Positions 34,004 through 46,279 of a DNA stretch of 64,000 bases are shown here, piece by piece. Made by a program: the position numbers and the translations under genes. The stretch covers positions 781,560 to 845,559 of the forward strand of contig OZ026606.1 in assembly GCA_964020085.1 (NCBI GenBank), given 5' to 3'. How positions within the stretch are numbered: position 1 is the first letter of the stretch; the number at the start of each line of letters is the position of its first letter. Under the pieces are notes generated by a model. That model saw only the letters and a program-made list of their open reading frames with translations. It ran no database searches and was not told the origin of the DNA. Source of the stretch: Micromussa lordhowensis. Its lineage: Eukaryota > Cnidaria > Anthozoa > Scleractinia > Lobophylliidae.

Positions 34004-34042
34004 GATACCGGTGCGATGCTCTACCAACTGAGCTATGAAGCC
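33971..34042 (-). tRNA. tRNA-Thr(GGT)-like gene or SINE head, unit 1
   Basis: 72 nt with a complete 7-bp acceptor stem (GGCTTCA/TGAAGCC), D arm, and T arm (ACGGG TTCGAAT CCCGT). The anticodon loop reads CCGGTAT, giving GGT, but position 33 is C instead of the near-universal T and the anticodon stem is imperfect. It is therefore more likely a tRNA-derived repeat than a working tRNA. Confidence 0.45.
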
Positions 34043-34202
34043 ACACATTGGGAGCGAGGTCAGTTTGTTGAGTTCATATCTTCCCGTGAGGAGTGAAATG
34101 ATGTAAATATATATGAAATAATTCATATATTTGAACTGCGGTCATAGATGAAAGTGAGAATGATCCTCGCAGTGAATTTTCCTGACCTCGCTCCCAATGT
34201 GT

Positions 34203-34241
34203 GGCTTCATAGCTCAGTTGGTAGAGCATCGCACCGGTATC

Positions 34242-34274
<33 letters not shown>
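34203..34274 (+). tRNA. tRNA-Thr(GGT)-like gene or SINE head, unit 2
   Basis: Identical to unit 1 in the opposite orientation; A and B boxes intact. Confidence 0.45.
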
Positions 34275-34275
<1 letters not shown>

Positions 34276-34456
34276 TGATTTTTTTTTCAGGCTTCTTCTT
34301 TCCAGTTGCTTGCATTGGAAAATTCACTGCGAGGATCATTCTCACTTTCATCTATGACCGCAGTTCAAATATATGAATTATTTCATATATATTTACATCA
34401 TTTCACTCCTCACGGGAAGATATGAACTCAACAAACTGACCTCGCTCCCAATGTGT

Positions 34457-34495
34457 GGCTTCATAGCTCAGTTGGTAGAGCATCGCACCGGTATC

Positions 34496-34528
<33 letters not shown>
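34457..34528 (+). tRNA. tRNA-Thr(GGT)-like gene or SINE head, unit 3
   Basis: Identical to unit 2, 254 nt downstream; followed by a poly-T of about 20, a polymerase III terminator. Confidence 0.45.
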
Positions 34529-34529
<1 letters not shown>

Positions 34530-34723
34530 TGATTTTTTTTTTTTTTTTTTTTTTCAGGCTTCTTCTTTCCAGTTGCTTGCATTGGAAAATTCACTGCGAG
34601 GATCATTCTCACTTTCATCTATGACCGCAGTTCAAATATATGAATTATTTCATATATATTTACATCATTTCACTCCTCACGGGAAGATATGAACTCAACA
34701 AACTGACCTCGCTCCCAATGTGT

Positions 34724-34762
34724 GGCTTCATAGCTCAGTTGGTAGAGCATCGCACCGGTATC

Positions 34763-34795
<33 letters not shown>
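34724..34795 (+). tRNA. tRNA-Thr(GGT)-like gene or SINE head, unit 4
   Basis: Identical to unit 3, 267 nt downstream; followed by a shorter T run. Confidence 0.45.
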
Positions 34796-34796
<1 letters not shown>

Positions 34797-35099
34797 TGAT
34801 TTTTTTTTCAGGCTTCTTCTTTCCAGTTGCTTGCATTGGAAAATTCACTGCGAGGATCATTCTCACTTTCATCTATGACCGCAGTTCAAATATATGAATT
34901 ATTTCATATATATTTACATCATTACAACATATGTAAGCAGACAAACATATTTAGACTCGATCACTCTTCCATTGATCAATCAAAAAACTTTGTTTGGCTT
35001 GGTTGCTATGCAAGTGTAAAAAGTGAAAAAGAAGCAACACTACAAAGAAACAAACATATTTAGACTCAATTGTTGAAAAGTTTGTAATAAAGAGGTTTT

Positions 35100-36237
35100 A
35101 CAGGTGGTTGATAAATTAATGACACTTTTTCACCTTGGATGAGCCTCACAAGGGGAGTTCCTCAAGGGAGTGTTCTGAGCCCACTTTTATTTAACATTTT
35201 TATCTATGATATTTTTTACTTTGTGAGGCATGCCAGACTTAATATTTATGCGGATGATCAGCAAATCTATGATTCTGATAAAGACCCTATGACCCTCCAC
35301 CTCAGAATGGAAAATGAATTGACTACTATAATTGTTAACTGGTATGCTATAAATGGTCTTAAGGCAAACCCTGAAAAATTTCAAGCTACGATTTTAGGGA
35401 AAAAACTTGTGATTTTCATTTTAAGATTGGGAATGTGGAAATTGATAAGGAAAAGAGTATCAATTTACTGGGAGTCAATTTAGATAATAAACTTAATTTT
35501 TCCAAGCACATTTCTAACATCTGTGCAAGGGTACACAATCAAATACAAGTCATTAAGAGATTTAGACATATTTTAAGTAACTCAACTAAAGCACGGCTTT
35601 ACAAGGCTTTTATTATGCCACATTTTCAATACTGTAGTACCATCTGGCATTTTTGTGGTGCTAGGAATTCGGAAAAATTAGAACTTCTTAATAAATATGC
35701 TTTACGAATAATTCTTAGTGATAAAGTTAGCACATATGAGGTACTTTTGGAAAAGCTGGACCTTATAGGTCTGAGTAAGAGAAGATTTCTCGATATGTTG
35801 ATCTTAGTTTACAAGTCGTTTCAAGCAGCCACACCTGCCTATATAACAGGATTACTCACACCAAGAACCAACATTAATGGGCTTAGAGGTACAAACAAAC
35901 TGCAAATACCACGTGTCAACACTACATCCTTCGGGAAAAAATCTTTCAAATTTCTTGCCCCCAAATTATGGAATACATTAAATGATGAACTTAGAACTAC
36001 CACCAATGTTACCTATTTTAAAAACAACTGTCTTGCCTTTGTTACTAGTTAGATAAATTAATCTGATTTATTTATTTTTTTTACTATATTCAACATATAA
36101 TTTTATTAGCATGTATATACTATTTATTGTACATATATCTTTATTGTTTTTTTTTATTTCTCGGAGATATTAGCGCTTATGCGCTACTCTTTAATCCGAG
36201 TTGAAATAAAGTTTACTACTACTACTACTACTACGTC
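35100..36237 (+). mobile_element. 5'-truncated non-LTR retrotransposon (jockey/CR1-like), frameshifted
   Basis: Two overlapping frames, 35139-35483 and 35435-36052, encode the end of a reverse transcriptase. Motifs are GVPQGSVLSPLLFNIFI, YADDQQIY with the catalytic Asp pair, LGVNLDNKLNFSKHI, ARLYKAFIMPHFQYCSTIW and the C-terminal LAPKLWNTLNDELR. A frame change near 35430 breaks it. The 3' UTR ends with a CTCGGAGATAT...AATCCGAG hairpin, AATAAAG and a (TAC)n tail, typical of 3'-primed insertion. Confidence 0.88.
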
Positions 36238-37104
36238 TAGTAAAAGCTGTTGCTGGTTTTCAGAGATTTTCAAATACAATCAGGCATTGATTGATCAATA
36301 AAGTTTGTTTAGCTTTGTTGCTATGGGAACGTAACAAGTGAATAATGAGCAACGAATAATCTAATTGTTTTAGTAGAATTCTAACTGAAATTAACGCAAA
36401 TAACGGTTTCCAATGATTTTCCCACGCATTATTGAACTTTACCCATAAACAAAGTTGCACGTATCGAACTGTCCTTGGCAAATTTGCAGTTGTTTATGCG
36501 CATGCCCGCTTTTTCAATATTTTCAAGTTTTTAAAGTCAAGAAACCTTAAAAGTGCTTCTTTTAGTCTTCTCAGGAATTTAATTACCCGTTTACATCTAA
36601 AATTCCTTCCAAAACTTCGGAAAAACTATAAAAACATCGCATTTCGTGGACGACCGGCGGTCAACTGTACTCTAATGGCTGATAGTATACGAGTAGCTCA
36701 GCCAATCAGATTGCAGCATTTGCATTAGTATACTAGTACAATTCTACTAAATGGTAAGGGTCGTCGATAGTTTCAAAGTTCTTCAAATATGATCAGCCAT
36801 CGTTCAATGGGAGCATCATGACCACTTTCTAACGAACACTGCAATCAATATGCACTTGGTCATTTTCAAAGAAACTCAATCAAACAAGATCCAGGAATAT
36901 CCCCATTTGTTAGTTTTCTTTGAGTCAGTTCTGTCTTGTGCAACAAAGCAAACTCTTTCCAACATATTAGCCAACTTTGTAAAATTAGGGTTTAGACACA
37001 AACACTACTGATCACTAACAAATTTTTCTAACCAGTTTTTGTTTTATCTCCCTTTTTCTGGGATAAGCGGCAAATTTACTCTGTTGAGAGGTGCGAATCG
37101 ACTA

Positions 37105-37990
37105 AAAAATAGCGAAAACAATTCTCAAAAAGTTCATTGTTTCTATGCTCCGCCTTCAAGTTAATATGCCAGGTCATATTCCTTACGGGAAAAAGCGTGC
37201 ATTTATCTTGATCAATGAGACTTGCCGCCTCGTGTTTATAATAATAATAGGCATTGTTATATAGCTGACGTATTTCCCGCTACAGCGCGCCCATTCATTG
37301 GCTAGTTCATGGTCACATGACATCTGTTTCGATGAAAATGTTACAATGAAACTTTTTCCCGTCATGCCATGAGTGGGCAACACTGGGAAAACGGGAAATA
37401 CCGGTAGTTCACTATTACCCGCGAAATGTTGACTGCTGTTGCACGTGGCCTGATGTTGTCGCTGGAATCTCAGCGCGTTTTTCAAAATTTGCTTTTGTTT
37501 TGTTTTGCTATATAACAAATCACTTAATGACTGGTCCCTTGGGGGACAGTGATTTTGTTTCCCTCGACTTAGTCTCGGGAAACATCGAGATTCTCGGGAA
37601 ACAAAATTCACTGTTCCCCTCGGGACCAGTCATTAAGTGTTAAAAATGACATACCTAAGATATTTCATGAACTGTAAGTAAATATCCCGAGAACAATAGG
37701 CATTCTGAGCGATGTCATGCACTAGAAAACCTAGACTAAAATAGACTAAAAAATAGCGTAAACAATACACAAAGTTCATTGTTTCTATGATCCACCTTCA
37801 AGTTAATGACCAAGGCCATATTCCCTATGGGAAAAGCATGCATTTATCTTGACCAATGAGACTCGCCTCCTCGTGTTTATTTGAATAATAATAGGCAATA
37901 TGACATAGCTAAGATATTTCATGAACTGTAAGTAAATGTTCTGAGAACAATAGGCATTCTGAGAGATGTCATGCACTAGAAAACTTGGGA
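37105..37990. repeat. Diverged tandem duplication, left copy interrupted by an insertion
   Basis: The phrases AGTTCATTGTTTCTATG, CACCTTCAAGTTAAT, GCATTTATCTTGA, CTCGTGTTTAT, AAGATATTTCATGAACTGTA and GATGTCATGCACTAGAAAAC occur in this order twice. The left copy (37105-37735) is split by about 390 nt; the right copy (37745-37990) is continuous. Confidence 0.75.
37254..37645. mobile_element. Insertion carrying a foldback
   Basis: Absent from the right copy of the surrounding duplication. It contains TTGTTATATAGC and its inverse, and a foldback at about 37507-37641 (ACTTAATGACTGGTCCC mirrored by GGGACCAGTCATTAAGTG). Confidence 0.65.
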
Positions 37991-38146
37991 CTTCGAATCA
38001 CACAAGAAGAGGGTATTTCTTATCTGAGTTTTACGCCATATACTTGACACGATATCCATCGGTAACAGGCAACATAATGTACGGGGCCCAGGGTTCACAG
38101 TATGAATGGAATTAAGCAAGGTGTTCACTGATTATTATTTTGTTAA

Positions 38147-38700
38147 AGTGCCACTATGATCAAATTCTCGATACCCATTTTTTTACATTTTCGTACACAA
38201 CAGGTCTTTCCTAGATATCTTGCCAAATTCCAATCTATTACGAACATTAGAACTCGCGGTTTTTAGAACTTTATTTCCGAGAATTTACAGCCGCCATTAA
38301 TTTCCCTTGTTCCAAGTCTTGGTGAGAATTGGAGAAAATGACGTCATTTTCTCAAAAATACCACACGGGTTGAAATTATAATAACAATTAGCACAGCAAT
38401 TCGCATAAAGAATAAAAAAAAACTTTGGGTCATATATTCGTGCAATTTTCGACATTAGTTGTTATTATAATTTCAACCCGTGTGGTATTTTTGAGAAAAT
38501 GACGTCATTTTCTCCAATTCTCAACCAAGACTTGGAACAAGGGAAATTAATGGCGGCCGTTAATTCTCGGAAATAAAGGTCTAAAAACCGCGAGTTCTAA
38601 TGTTCGTAATAGATTGAAATTTGGCAAGATATCTAGGAAAGACCTATTGTGTTCGAAAATGTAAAGAACGGGATATCGAAAATTTCATCATAGTGGCACT
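38147..38700. mobile_element. 554-bp foldback transposon with TTAA target sites
   Basis: The left end AGTGCCACTATGATCAAATT and the right end AATTTCATCATAGTGGCACT are inverted repeats. The symmetry runs deep into both arms (ACCGCGAGTTCTAATGTTCG and GAGAAAATGACGTCATTTTC are both mirrored). TTAA flanks each side (38143-38146 and 38701-38704), the target of piggyBac-type transposases. No open frame; non-autonomous. Confidence 0.85.
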
Positions 38701-39011
38701 TTAAAGCTAATGTAAAGAGAACGGGTGAGGCAAAGAAAGGCGGAGAGACCAACAATCAATAGAAAACGGAAGCCTGTCAACTCCACTGTCAACTCCATTT
38801 CTCAGTCAGGTCGCAAGCAACGTTTTTGCCCCTCTTTCAGCTGTGGAAAATGAATGTAATTCCTAAGCGAATCGCTCCTCTTTCAATCAGATCATTTTTT
38901 AACTGCTCACCCCAATTGATGCCATGTTAATATGTAAATTTATAATGGTTGGGTAGGCAAAATGGAGTTGCCAATCAAACCAGTGAACAATCAGTGATCT
39001 GACCAATTGAC

Positions 39012-39148
39012 ATAGACCTTTATCACACGGCGGCCAGTTTGAGTCCCAGGGGAACAAAAGGCTTTGTTTTTGCCCGTCCAGCCTCGCACTGGATGAGAGG
39101 TTGGACGGGCAAAATCTTTTGTTTCAGCATTGCGTGATTAAGGTCTAT
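39012..39148. repeat. Short inverted-repeat element
   Basis: ATAGACCTTTATCAC at left is mirrored by GTGATTAAGGTCTAT at right; the centre has TTTTGCCCGTCCA / TGGACGGGCAAAA. Confidence 0.6.
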
Positions 39149-39149
39149 T

Positions 39150-42100
39150 GCACTAGACTCTAGAACTGTGCCATACAACCTTTGTCAACAGGCTCCGATG
39201 CCGCAGCCCCCACACCATTCCCCCTAGGCCACTTCACTCTCAGCCAGTTCCTTCTTGGCCTTTAAAGCCATGGTCAGACCCTTCCAGCCGGAGCCTGTTC
39301 ACAGTCTAGAGCCAACAAAGACCCAAAAATTTATGAGCATTAGCAAAAATGTTCTGAAGATGATAGGATCCTTTTAGATTTCACTAAAACGTGCAAGTAG
39401 CGAAGTTATAGCGATTGGTTAGGTTACTAGTTCCTGCCACTTCACATTCCTGTCATCATCCCTGCCTGCAGGAAATCTGTCATCTGAGCTGTAAGTGTTT
39501 TATTCTTCCAACCCTGGTCGAACGGATCAGTGTTGTTTCAAGAGTGCTGTCTACCCTGTCTACCTCTTCTTCAGAGTCACTGTCACTAAAGCTCTTTACC
39601 TGTTCGTTAGGAGACTCTGGTGGTAAAACGACATCTTCATTTGAATTAGGCGGCTCATTACTTTTGCCTTGAACACTTTCTAGGCCTTACAGTGAATTCA
39701 AATTGACTGCTTTCAAGACCGTTTCAGTTTCAGAGGCAAAGTGCCTGCCCTGTCCATTGTATTATATTGTCTTACATCTTGTTGTCTGACAGATTTACCA
39801 TGCATCTTGGCCTATACGCCCTCATTTCAGCTTGCTCTTTTCAATCTCCTGTGAGGTTGGCTTTGAAATTGTGATAATGAGGCAACTGTTTGTGACGTTG
39901 GCGGTTTGTAATGTGAATCTAGATGTGTTTAGCATGCTGCTTCTCACTTAGAAACCCTTTTCACTGCTTTATCAACTGATGTGCCAAACAATATTGCATA
40001 TCCACACAGTGTAAGTGTCTCTCTAAAAATTTGTTACGGCATGCTGATTTTCAACAAGAAGGGTTAAGATTGAGTGCCTCCATATTTGATCTGATTTTGT
40101 AGCTGGGAATAATGATAGGCCCCGCACATACTGGATCTGGATGATCATGCTCAAAACTTGATGCGAACAAGGTGCCTGAAACATTTTCTGAGGTTTCTCG
40201 ACCCCAGGAAATAACTGATATCTCGACTGGGTAGCCCAAGGGAGGGTGCTTTTTGGAGAAGCGATGAGTATTAGGCATAGGGTGGCTATATGTATCAGAA
40301 TGTGATAAAGCATTTTAATATGAGCAACAACAAATAACTAAATCAAGAACTGTTAGTGATAATAGGAGCTAGCTTAATCTTAACACCATTACATTATATT
40401 AATTTTGCAAGTCAAAATGTTCAATATTTTTCGGAAGTGAAAGCAGATTACAAGTAGAAGTAGATTTATTGTGCTCTCCTTTTATACACTCATCTTAAGA
40501 ATATGGTTATCAGTTAACCAAAATAAGCAGTCATCACAGAGTTTTGGCAATAAATTCAGTTTAATCCAAGGAATTGTCTCATATGCCTTGACTTATAGTA
40601 ATCTTGACAAATTCTTGTTCTGACAACATACTGGTAACTAAAGCATTGCAGGGCAAAATACTCCAACATGTTGTTTTGGTCTTATAGAGAAACCTTTAGT
40701 ACTTGATTAAAGTCTGTACAATTTGGCAGAGGTTTTATAACTACTTTGGTCATATTATTTTACAGTGCCAGATACACAAAATTGCTGTAACAATCCAGAC
40801 TTTACTTTTATTGTGACTATGAAATTTAACTGGCAAGAGTCGATACACTGTGATGAATATAAATAACAACCAACTCATTTATTTGAGCATTTTTACTGAC
40901 AGGGTGTCAAAACACTTTGCCCAGCACCTCCCATACACCTCATTAGCATTAGGGACTTAGGTTTTGACAAATCAGGTCTGACAAATAAATAAATGAAAGT
41001 ATGTAGGGGCTTAAAGTCATATAAATCTTACATGTATCATAAGATACTGTTCAGCTGTGTACTTATGAGAATCAATGACAGAGAATAATTATGCCAAGCA
41101 GTGATTTGATGAAGCTACTAACAGTTTCTACTTTTTGACAATTTGCTTATCAACAGTATTAATGTGACTGATGAGCTCCCAACTGAAATAGATTTTGTTT
41201 GCCTGTGCATTTCACTCATTGAACGCTATTCAGCAAAGAATAACTACGTTTGTTGTTGTTTTCCTTCTTATCAGAAACAGCGTTAGTGATCTGTGAGCAA
41301 GCTACCCCAGGCCATTGCAAACGACCAACATGATGTCCAACAACTGCATTACATTGTAACTTGTAGGTAAGCTTATGCTTCAGGCATTAAAAGTCTGTTT
41401 GCCCTTCACTCCTTCTCAGGAACACAGGCCATCAACAGTCTCTCTCCATAGCCTGCTGTCCTGTGCATCCCTCTCTAGCTGATACCAACTCTTGTCTATG
41501 GACTAGCAAACATCTCCAGGTGTTCCATGGACAAACTGATTGTGAGAAAATCATAGTGCTGAGCTCATCATTTACAAATAGGTTTAAGTTTTTCTCTGAG
41601 GATTTGTAATCTTTGTGTAACATTATGCAAACTAGCTTGATAGAATAGCCTAAAACTGATTTTAGGCTACAGAATGAGAGAACTCCCATAAATACCGTAA
41701 TTTTTGTGTTGACCTGATCTATTTGTTAACTTTTAAAATGAATAACCTGGGTGGAGAGGAATATCCATACCCTCTCCCCCCACATAAGGGATTGGATTTC
41801 CAGGGGGTGTGGGGTGGGGTTCTCTAAGACCCAAAAATGTAACCAAATGTATGAAGCTTAATTGGAATTTCCAGAGGGGTAGGCAAGGGGTCTTGGAAAA
41901 AACCCTTCTGTGGGGCAGGTAGTGATATTCTCTGAAACTACGCAATAGTTTTTTAAACGATTCTTGAAGAGTCTAAAATTTCTTGACCAGGATCTTTAAC
42001 GAACCTGATTAAGATCCTTGATAACGTCTTGAAAAATTTGCAAGGATCTTTGAAGATTGTTGAAAGATTTCACCAAGGATTGTAGGCTAATTATCATTTG

Positions 42101-42280
42101 AAAAAAAACTGGGCAACGGGAACTCAACCAGTCACAATACAACAAATCACAGGAAAGGTGGGGTGTACATGTATTAAACAAAGTTAACAAAGTTTTGCAT
42201 TCATAGCCCTTCAAAAATTGCCCTGAATTAATTCAAACATTTCTAATTCTGAGAAAACCTTTTGAAGAGGTTACATGTAA
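39150..42280. other. Long non-coding stretch
   Basis: No gene seen. On the minus strand at 39480-39672 there is an acidic open stretch ending SDSDSEEEVDRVDSTLETT then RSTR, which recalls the C-terminus of LTR-retrotransposon polyproteins; this is too weak to call. Confidence 0.35.
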
Positions 42281-42289
42281 CAGAGAGTG

Positions 42290-42485
42290 GACTCCATACT
42301 GAACCCTGGCCAGTGTCATAGTGTTCTTGGGCCAATTTTTACTGTCTCTCTCTCTCTCCACCCAGGTGTAAAGACAGCCAAGAGTTTAATAAGGGTAGTC
42401 CTGTGATGGACTACATGTAGCGTCCCATCCAGGGGGGGAGGGGGGGGGGGTAGAAATTTGCTAGAAAAACATGTACTGCTAGTCG
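42290..42485 (+). mobile_element. SINE-like 3' body fragment
   Basis: TCTCTCCACCCAGGTGTA followed by GTGATGGACTACATGTAGCG and CATCCAGGGGGG matches the tail of a coral SINE as I recall it; the tRNA-like head is not evident. A related minus-strand copy is at 59515-59710. Confidence 0.5.
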
Positions 42486-42489
42486 CTTG

Positions 42490-43420
42490 TCACATACCAG
42501 GCAGGCTTGGTGCAAATCAGAGAACACCCACTGCATCAAATCCATGTTGAGAAAATAATATTATTAATTTCTTAGCAGTATGTTTAGTAATGTAGCCAAT
42601 TTCAATTCTTCCTCATCAGGGACGACAGCCAAGTAGACAGAGTTAAAATGAATCATCTTTAACTTTCCGGTCATTCAAGAAGTAAGTGTCATTGTAGTCA
42701 GGATAGTTAACTGATAAATCCATGGGAGGGTGGGTGGGGACTTTTCATCACCGACAAGCATGCTGATTATGCATTTTGGGGGCTGGACTAAAGAAATGAA
42801 ATTGACCTTGATATGAATGTCTTTTTTGGTGGGTGGTGGTGGGGGATATGGCTCTTGGTCAACCACTCACCAATAAAAGAGTACACATTTGTAGGTTTTG
42901 GTAATGCTTCACCAGTAAAGTGCATTCTGGTATATTTCAACAAAGCGACAAAAAGAAATTGGCAGACCAAAAGGAATCCCCCACCCTACCCCAAACAGCC
43001 TTCTGATTGATGAGTCTGCCCTCGAGCCCTGGCTGTTGTTTTTTTGTGTGTGGTGTTCTTGGTCAAGATATGTTATTTGGTATAAAGATTAGCGTCCCAG
43101 AAGAAGTAACATTTGATCACAAGAACTCAAGCATCAGGTTTTACTGTTAGGTTCTGTTAAAGAGGGGTTTGCATTTGTAATTGCTTTCCTGTTTGTCTCA
43201 ATGTAGAGAGTGGGAGGGGTGGGTCAGTGGTGGCGAAGTCATGGAACTTTTGACTTCCAAACCTGTGTGTTTCTGGAGTGGAGAGTAAACTTAGATATTT
43301 CATAGATTGACATATTGAACAGCTGGCTAAATTGAAATAGTCAGCATTTTTTGACTTCATGTCACAAAACGAGCATGCTTGCCTTTTGTAAACGACTATG
43401 AACAAACCGTAGTTGAACCT
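42490..43420. other. Non-coding, nothing recognised
   Basis: No gene or clear repeat seen apart from G-rich tracts. Confidence 0.35.
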
Positions 43421-43424
43421 CTAT

Positions 43425-43880
43425 TAAGCGGCCAGTCATCAAAGTCCCAGAATAATAATAAATGAAATAATAATTATCAGTAAAATACTGTTAATAAAAT
43501 CCCTATTAACAGGCTACCTCCAGTAAGCGGCCGAGGCCACCTTTGGTCATCCACGTAGTTTGGTTTTGTTTTGGAAAAGGCGATGACAGAAAACAGTGTG
43601 AAATAGAAAATGGCGGCTGATAAAAGTATAATCAAAGACACGTTTATCTGATTGTTTTGGCGTGATTCCATATTCACATTATTAACTCAATGGTAAAAAA
43701 ATATCCAAAGTATTGTAACCTCAGTGCAGAGCACGTCAAATTATTGTCACTGAAGACAAAGTAACAAAATATTGACAATTGACATTTCTAGTAAGGACTA
43801 GTAAGCCTCGTGCTAATCTCCTAATGATCCCTTATTAAGCGGTTTCTCACATTTCTCGGAGGGTGCCTGCTTAATAGGCT
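43425..43880. mobile_element. Repeat with CTCTATTAAGCGGCC motif
   Basis: CCTCTATTAAGCGGCCAGTC at left, AGTAAGCGGCCGAGG inside and TTATTAAGCGGTTTCTC near the right end are forms of one motif. It resembles a widespread invertebrate MITE terminus. The 66-codon minus-strand open frame inside is likely part of the repeat. Confidence 0.5.
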
Positions 43881-44588
43881 TTTTGGATTTCTATGTTTTG
43901 GATCAAAACTATTTGGTACAGGCTGCAGTTTAACAAGAAAACTACTGGAGGAGAGAACCTGTCTTGTAAAGCCCGTTTTAAGGATTGCAGTTCAGTTACA
44001 AATTGCCTAGGGGAACAGATCACTAGCACTTTCAGAAGCTTTTTAGAAGACTCCGTACGATTTAATATCTGCACTTTATCACTCTTCGTGTGATAACAAA
44101 ACTCGGGAGAATTTGCATGAAACTGTTTTCTTATCATGTAAAATTCAGCTGATTCGTACACCATTCTATGACAGTCTTCTTAATGGCATTCTTTTTTTGG
44201 CTGCTGGCATTCCTTTTTTGTTGAATGTCTATTTGTGTGTGCTCTTGGACCTTTTATCTTGTGGTCACGTGACATACCAACCGCAATTGTTATTGAGAAA
44301 GTTTTAAATTTTTTAAAAATACTATCAGAACTATGGTTTGGAGAGAAGCCAAAACAGAACGTTCGCTCAATATGGATGTTTTAGTAACCTTGCTTTCTCT
44401 AGCAAACTTGAGCTTTACGTTGGTCAAGCTGCTGTCAAATTTTAGCCTGGTCAAAGTATTCAATAATTGACTTGTAGTCAGTCAGTCAAAAATTTCAAGT
44501 GAAACAAGGACAGTTTGCCTGCTCTCTAAATTTTGAAAAAGGTTACTAACAGTCAACCAGCGCGTTCTGAAAAAGGAAAAAGAAAAAC

Positions 44589-44662
44589 TAGGTTCCGACA
44601 TGGATTCGAACCCGCGGTTGTCTGGATTGAGGAGCATTAACGATCTCCATTATACCACGCGA
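44589..44662 (-). pseudogene. tRNA-like sequence with intact B box
   Basis: The minus strand has GTGGTATAATGG (A box) and GGGTTCGAATCC (B box), then TGTCGGAACC. The 5' end does not pair with this 3' end, so it is a tRNA pseudogene or SINE head. Confidence 0.5.
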
Positions 44663-44664
44663 TC

Positions 44665-45570
44665 AGCACTTGTGAGTATGACCGAAATAGTAGTATTTTG
44701 ATCAAATACTGCACGATTGTTTAGCATATTTGTTAGTCAAATTGAGATCATATATTAAAAGTTATTAACAGAATTCAGAGCGGAAGACAACTTTTGGTGA
44801 TTTAACAAAGTTTTGGGGCTTTCAAAAAAGGTTACAATCGGAATCCGTCGTCGCGTTTCGTGACCCTTTCGTACATTTATCGACCAGTAGATCTTTCTGC
44901 ACGCGTGCCCTCATGTAGCTCTCCGCTTTCCCGATTTGTACTTCGTGTCCTTTTTGCGTTTGTAGAACTGCTTCTAAATAATCCCTCGCGTTGGAATTTG
45001 CTTTTTGGTTTGGACGGTTAAATTTGAAGCTTTTTTTTAACAATTTCTATAGTCGCTTTTTTCGTTCTTGAACTTGGGCGGTGCACAAAGTGCCTCCTCC
45101 TTCCAGGGCCTCCTTCCCGGGGGCTCCTCAGCATTCACGCTCTAATCTGACCAATCAAACTTGGGTAAAATATGTCAAGACGAGAAATCAACTACTTCCA
45201 TCTTGGATTTTGACATTTTTCAAAAGAGCAAAAGCCTCACCAAAATCTCACAAAAACATGAAAATAATCTTAAGAAACATCAAATTTCGTTATATACAAA
45301 TATGATTATCATATCATGACGAAACAAGACATCTCCAACATTTAATGCTGTTTATGTGAGATAAGTTTGAAGTCAGCACGGCCGAGTACTTGCGCGGCTT
45401 TCACGCTCTTCAAAATTGAAGGCGAATATTTCCTTAAAATTAGAAACCGTAAATCATTAGTTACCGTTAAACACGACGTTAAGTAAGCGCAGAAATGTTT
45501 CCGTAGAAAAAACACCTGGCCAACTTTACAAGATTTCCAATGATTCTAAACCTCAAGAAAATAAATATAT
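44665..45570. other. Non-coding, nothing recognised
   Basis: Includes a 73-codon minus-strand open frame (44822-45043) with no recognisable domain. Confidence 0.3.
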
Positions 45571-45571
45571 C

Positions 45572-45694
45572 TTATTAGACGTTTTGGTGTGTAGTATCGC
45601 TGTATATTTTGACGAGTTGTGCAGTGTTTTGACGAGCCCGTAGGGCGAGTCAAAATACAAACAACGAGTAAAAATATACAGCGATACTACACAC

Positions 45695-45714
<20 letters not shown>
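45572..45714. repeat. Foldback element
   Basis: Arms of about 50 nt are reverse complements: TTATTAGACGTTTTGGTGTG and TAGTATCGCTGTATATTTT are mirrored at the right; the loop holds GACGAGCCCGTAGGGCGAGTC. Confidence 0.85.
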
Positions 45715-45725
<11 letters not shown>

Positions 45726-46116
45726 TTTTTCCCAAAATTCTGACTTGCCAAGGTTTTGAACTTCACGCGGCCGGGAGGAATGAGGCGAGTACAAATATCT
45801 GTTATTTGTACTCGTTTCGCGCGATCTTTGTACTATAGGAAGCAGAGTTGGGTAATAAAAGACATTAGTTTATTCATTTTTAAATATAAAACAAACACCC
45901 AGAGTGTTAGCGAATCCTTTCTCGGGATTCAAATTTTATACTTGGCTGTTTTCCCGCAAACTTTGATATGCATTGGTTATAGAAATCCTTCCCAAATGTT
46001 CCTTTATTTCGTCACGCTTTGGTGGTAATGGAGATAAATTATTCGTAAAATACATTATGCAGTGGTATAATCACTGTAGTAACTTAACGCTGACTAACGG
46101 TTTTTGCATATTTCAG

Positions 46117-46276
46117 GTTGGCCGCCTGTTTCAATGGAAAAGAGTTATTAATGCCTGGCGGGGGAACTCTTGATGATCTCGAGATGTGATCAAGATGGAT
46201 TGATCACACTCCACGGATGATGTCTGAAAGTTACCAGCCGATATGTTAACCAGTCTACCGCATGTACAAGTGACAG
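46117..46276 (+). other. Exon-like segment, copy 1 (non-coding)
   Basis: Bounded by an acceptor (CATATTTCAG) and a donor (GACAG/GTGAGA); contains ATGTCTGAAAGTTACCAG. No long open frame. A diverged partner is at 48198-48339. Possibly an exon of a non-coding RNA or of a repeat. Confidence 0.35.
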
Positions 46277-46279
46277 GTG

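Larger units (their letters stand above)
33880..34945. repeat. Array of about 255-267-nt units each containing a tRNA-Thr-like sequence
   Basis: One inverted unit is followed by three direct units. Shared flanks are GACCTCGCTCCCAATGTGTG before the tRNA-like part and T-rich, CAGGCTTCTTCTTTCCAG and CACTGCGAGGATCATTCTCA after it. Units differ mainly in the length of the poly-T. Confidence 0.9.

Noticed and set aside
33869..34897. Repeated 83-85 codon open frames containing CGFIAQLVEHRTGIAEVTGS
   Set aside because: They cross the tRNA-like units; this peptide is a common false prediction from that repeat.
39415..39672. 85-codon plus-strand open frame
   Set aside because: Low-complexity serine/leucine composition; the opposite strand has a weak retroelement-like acidic tail, but neither is convincing.
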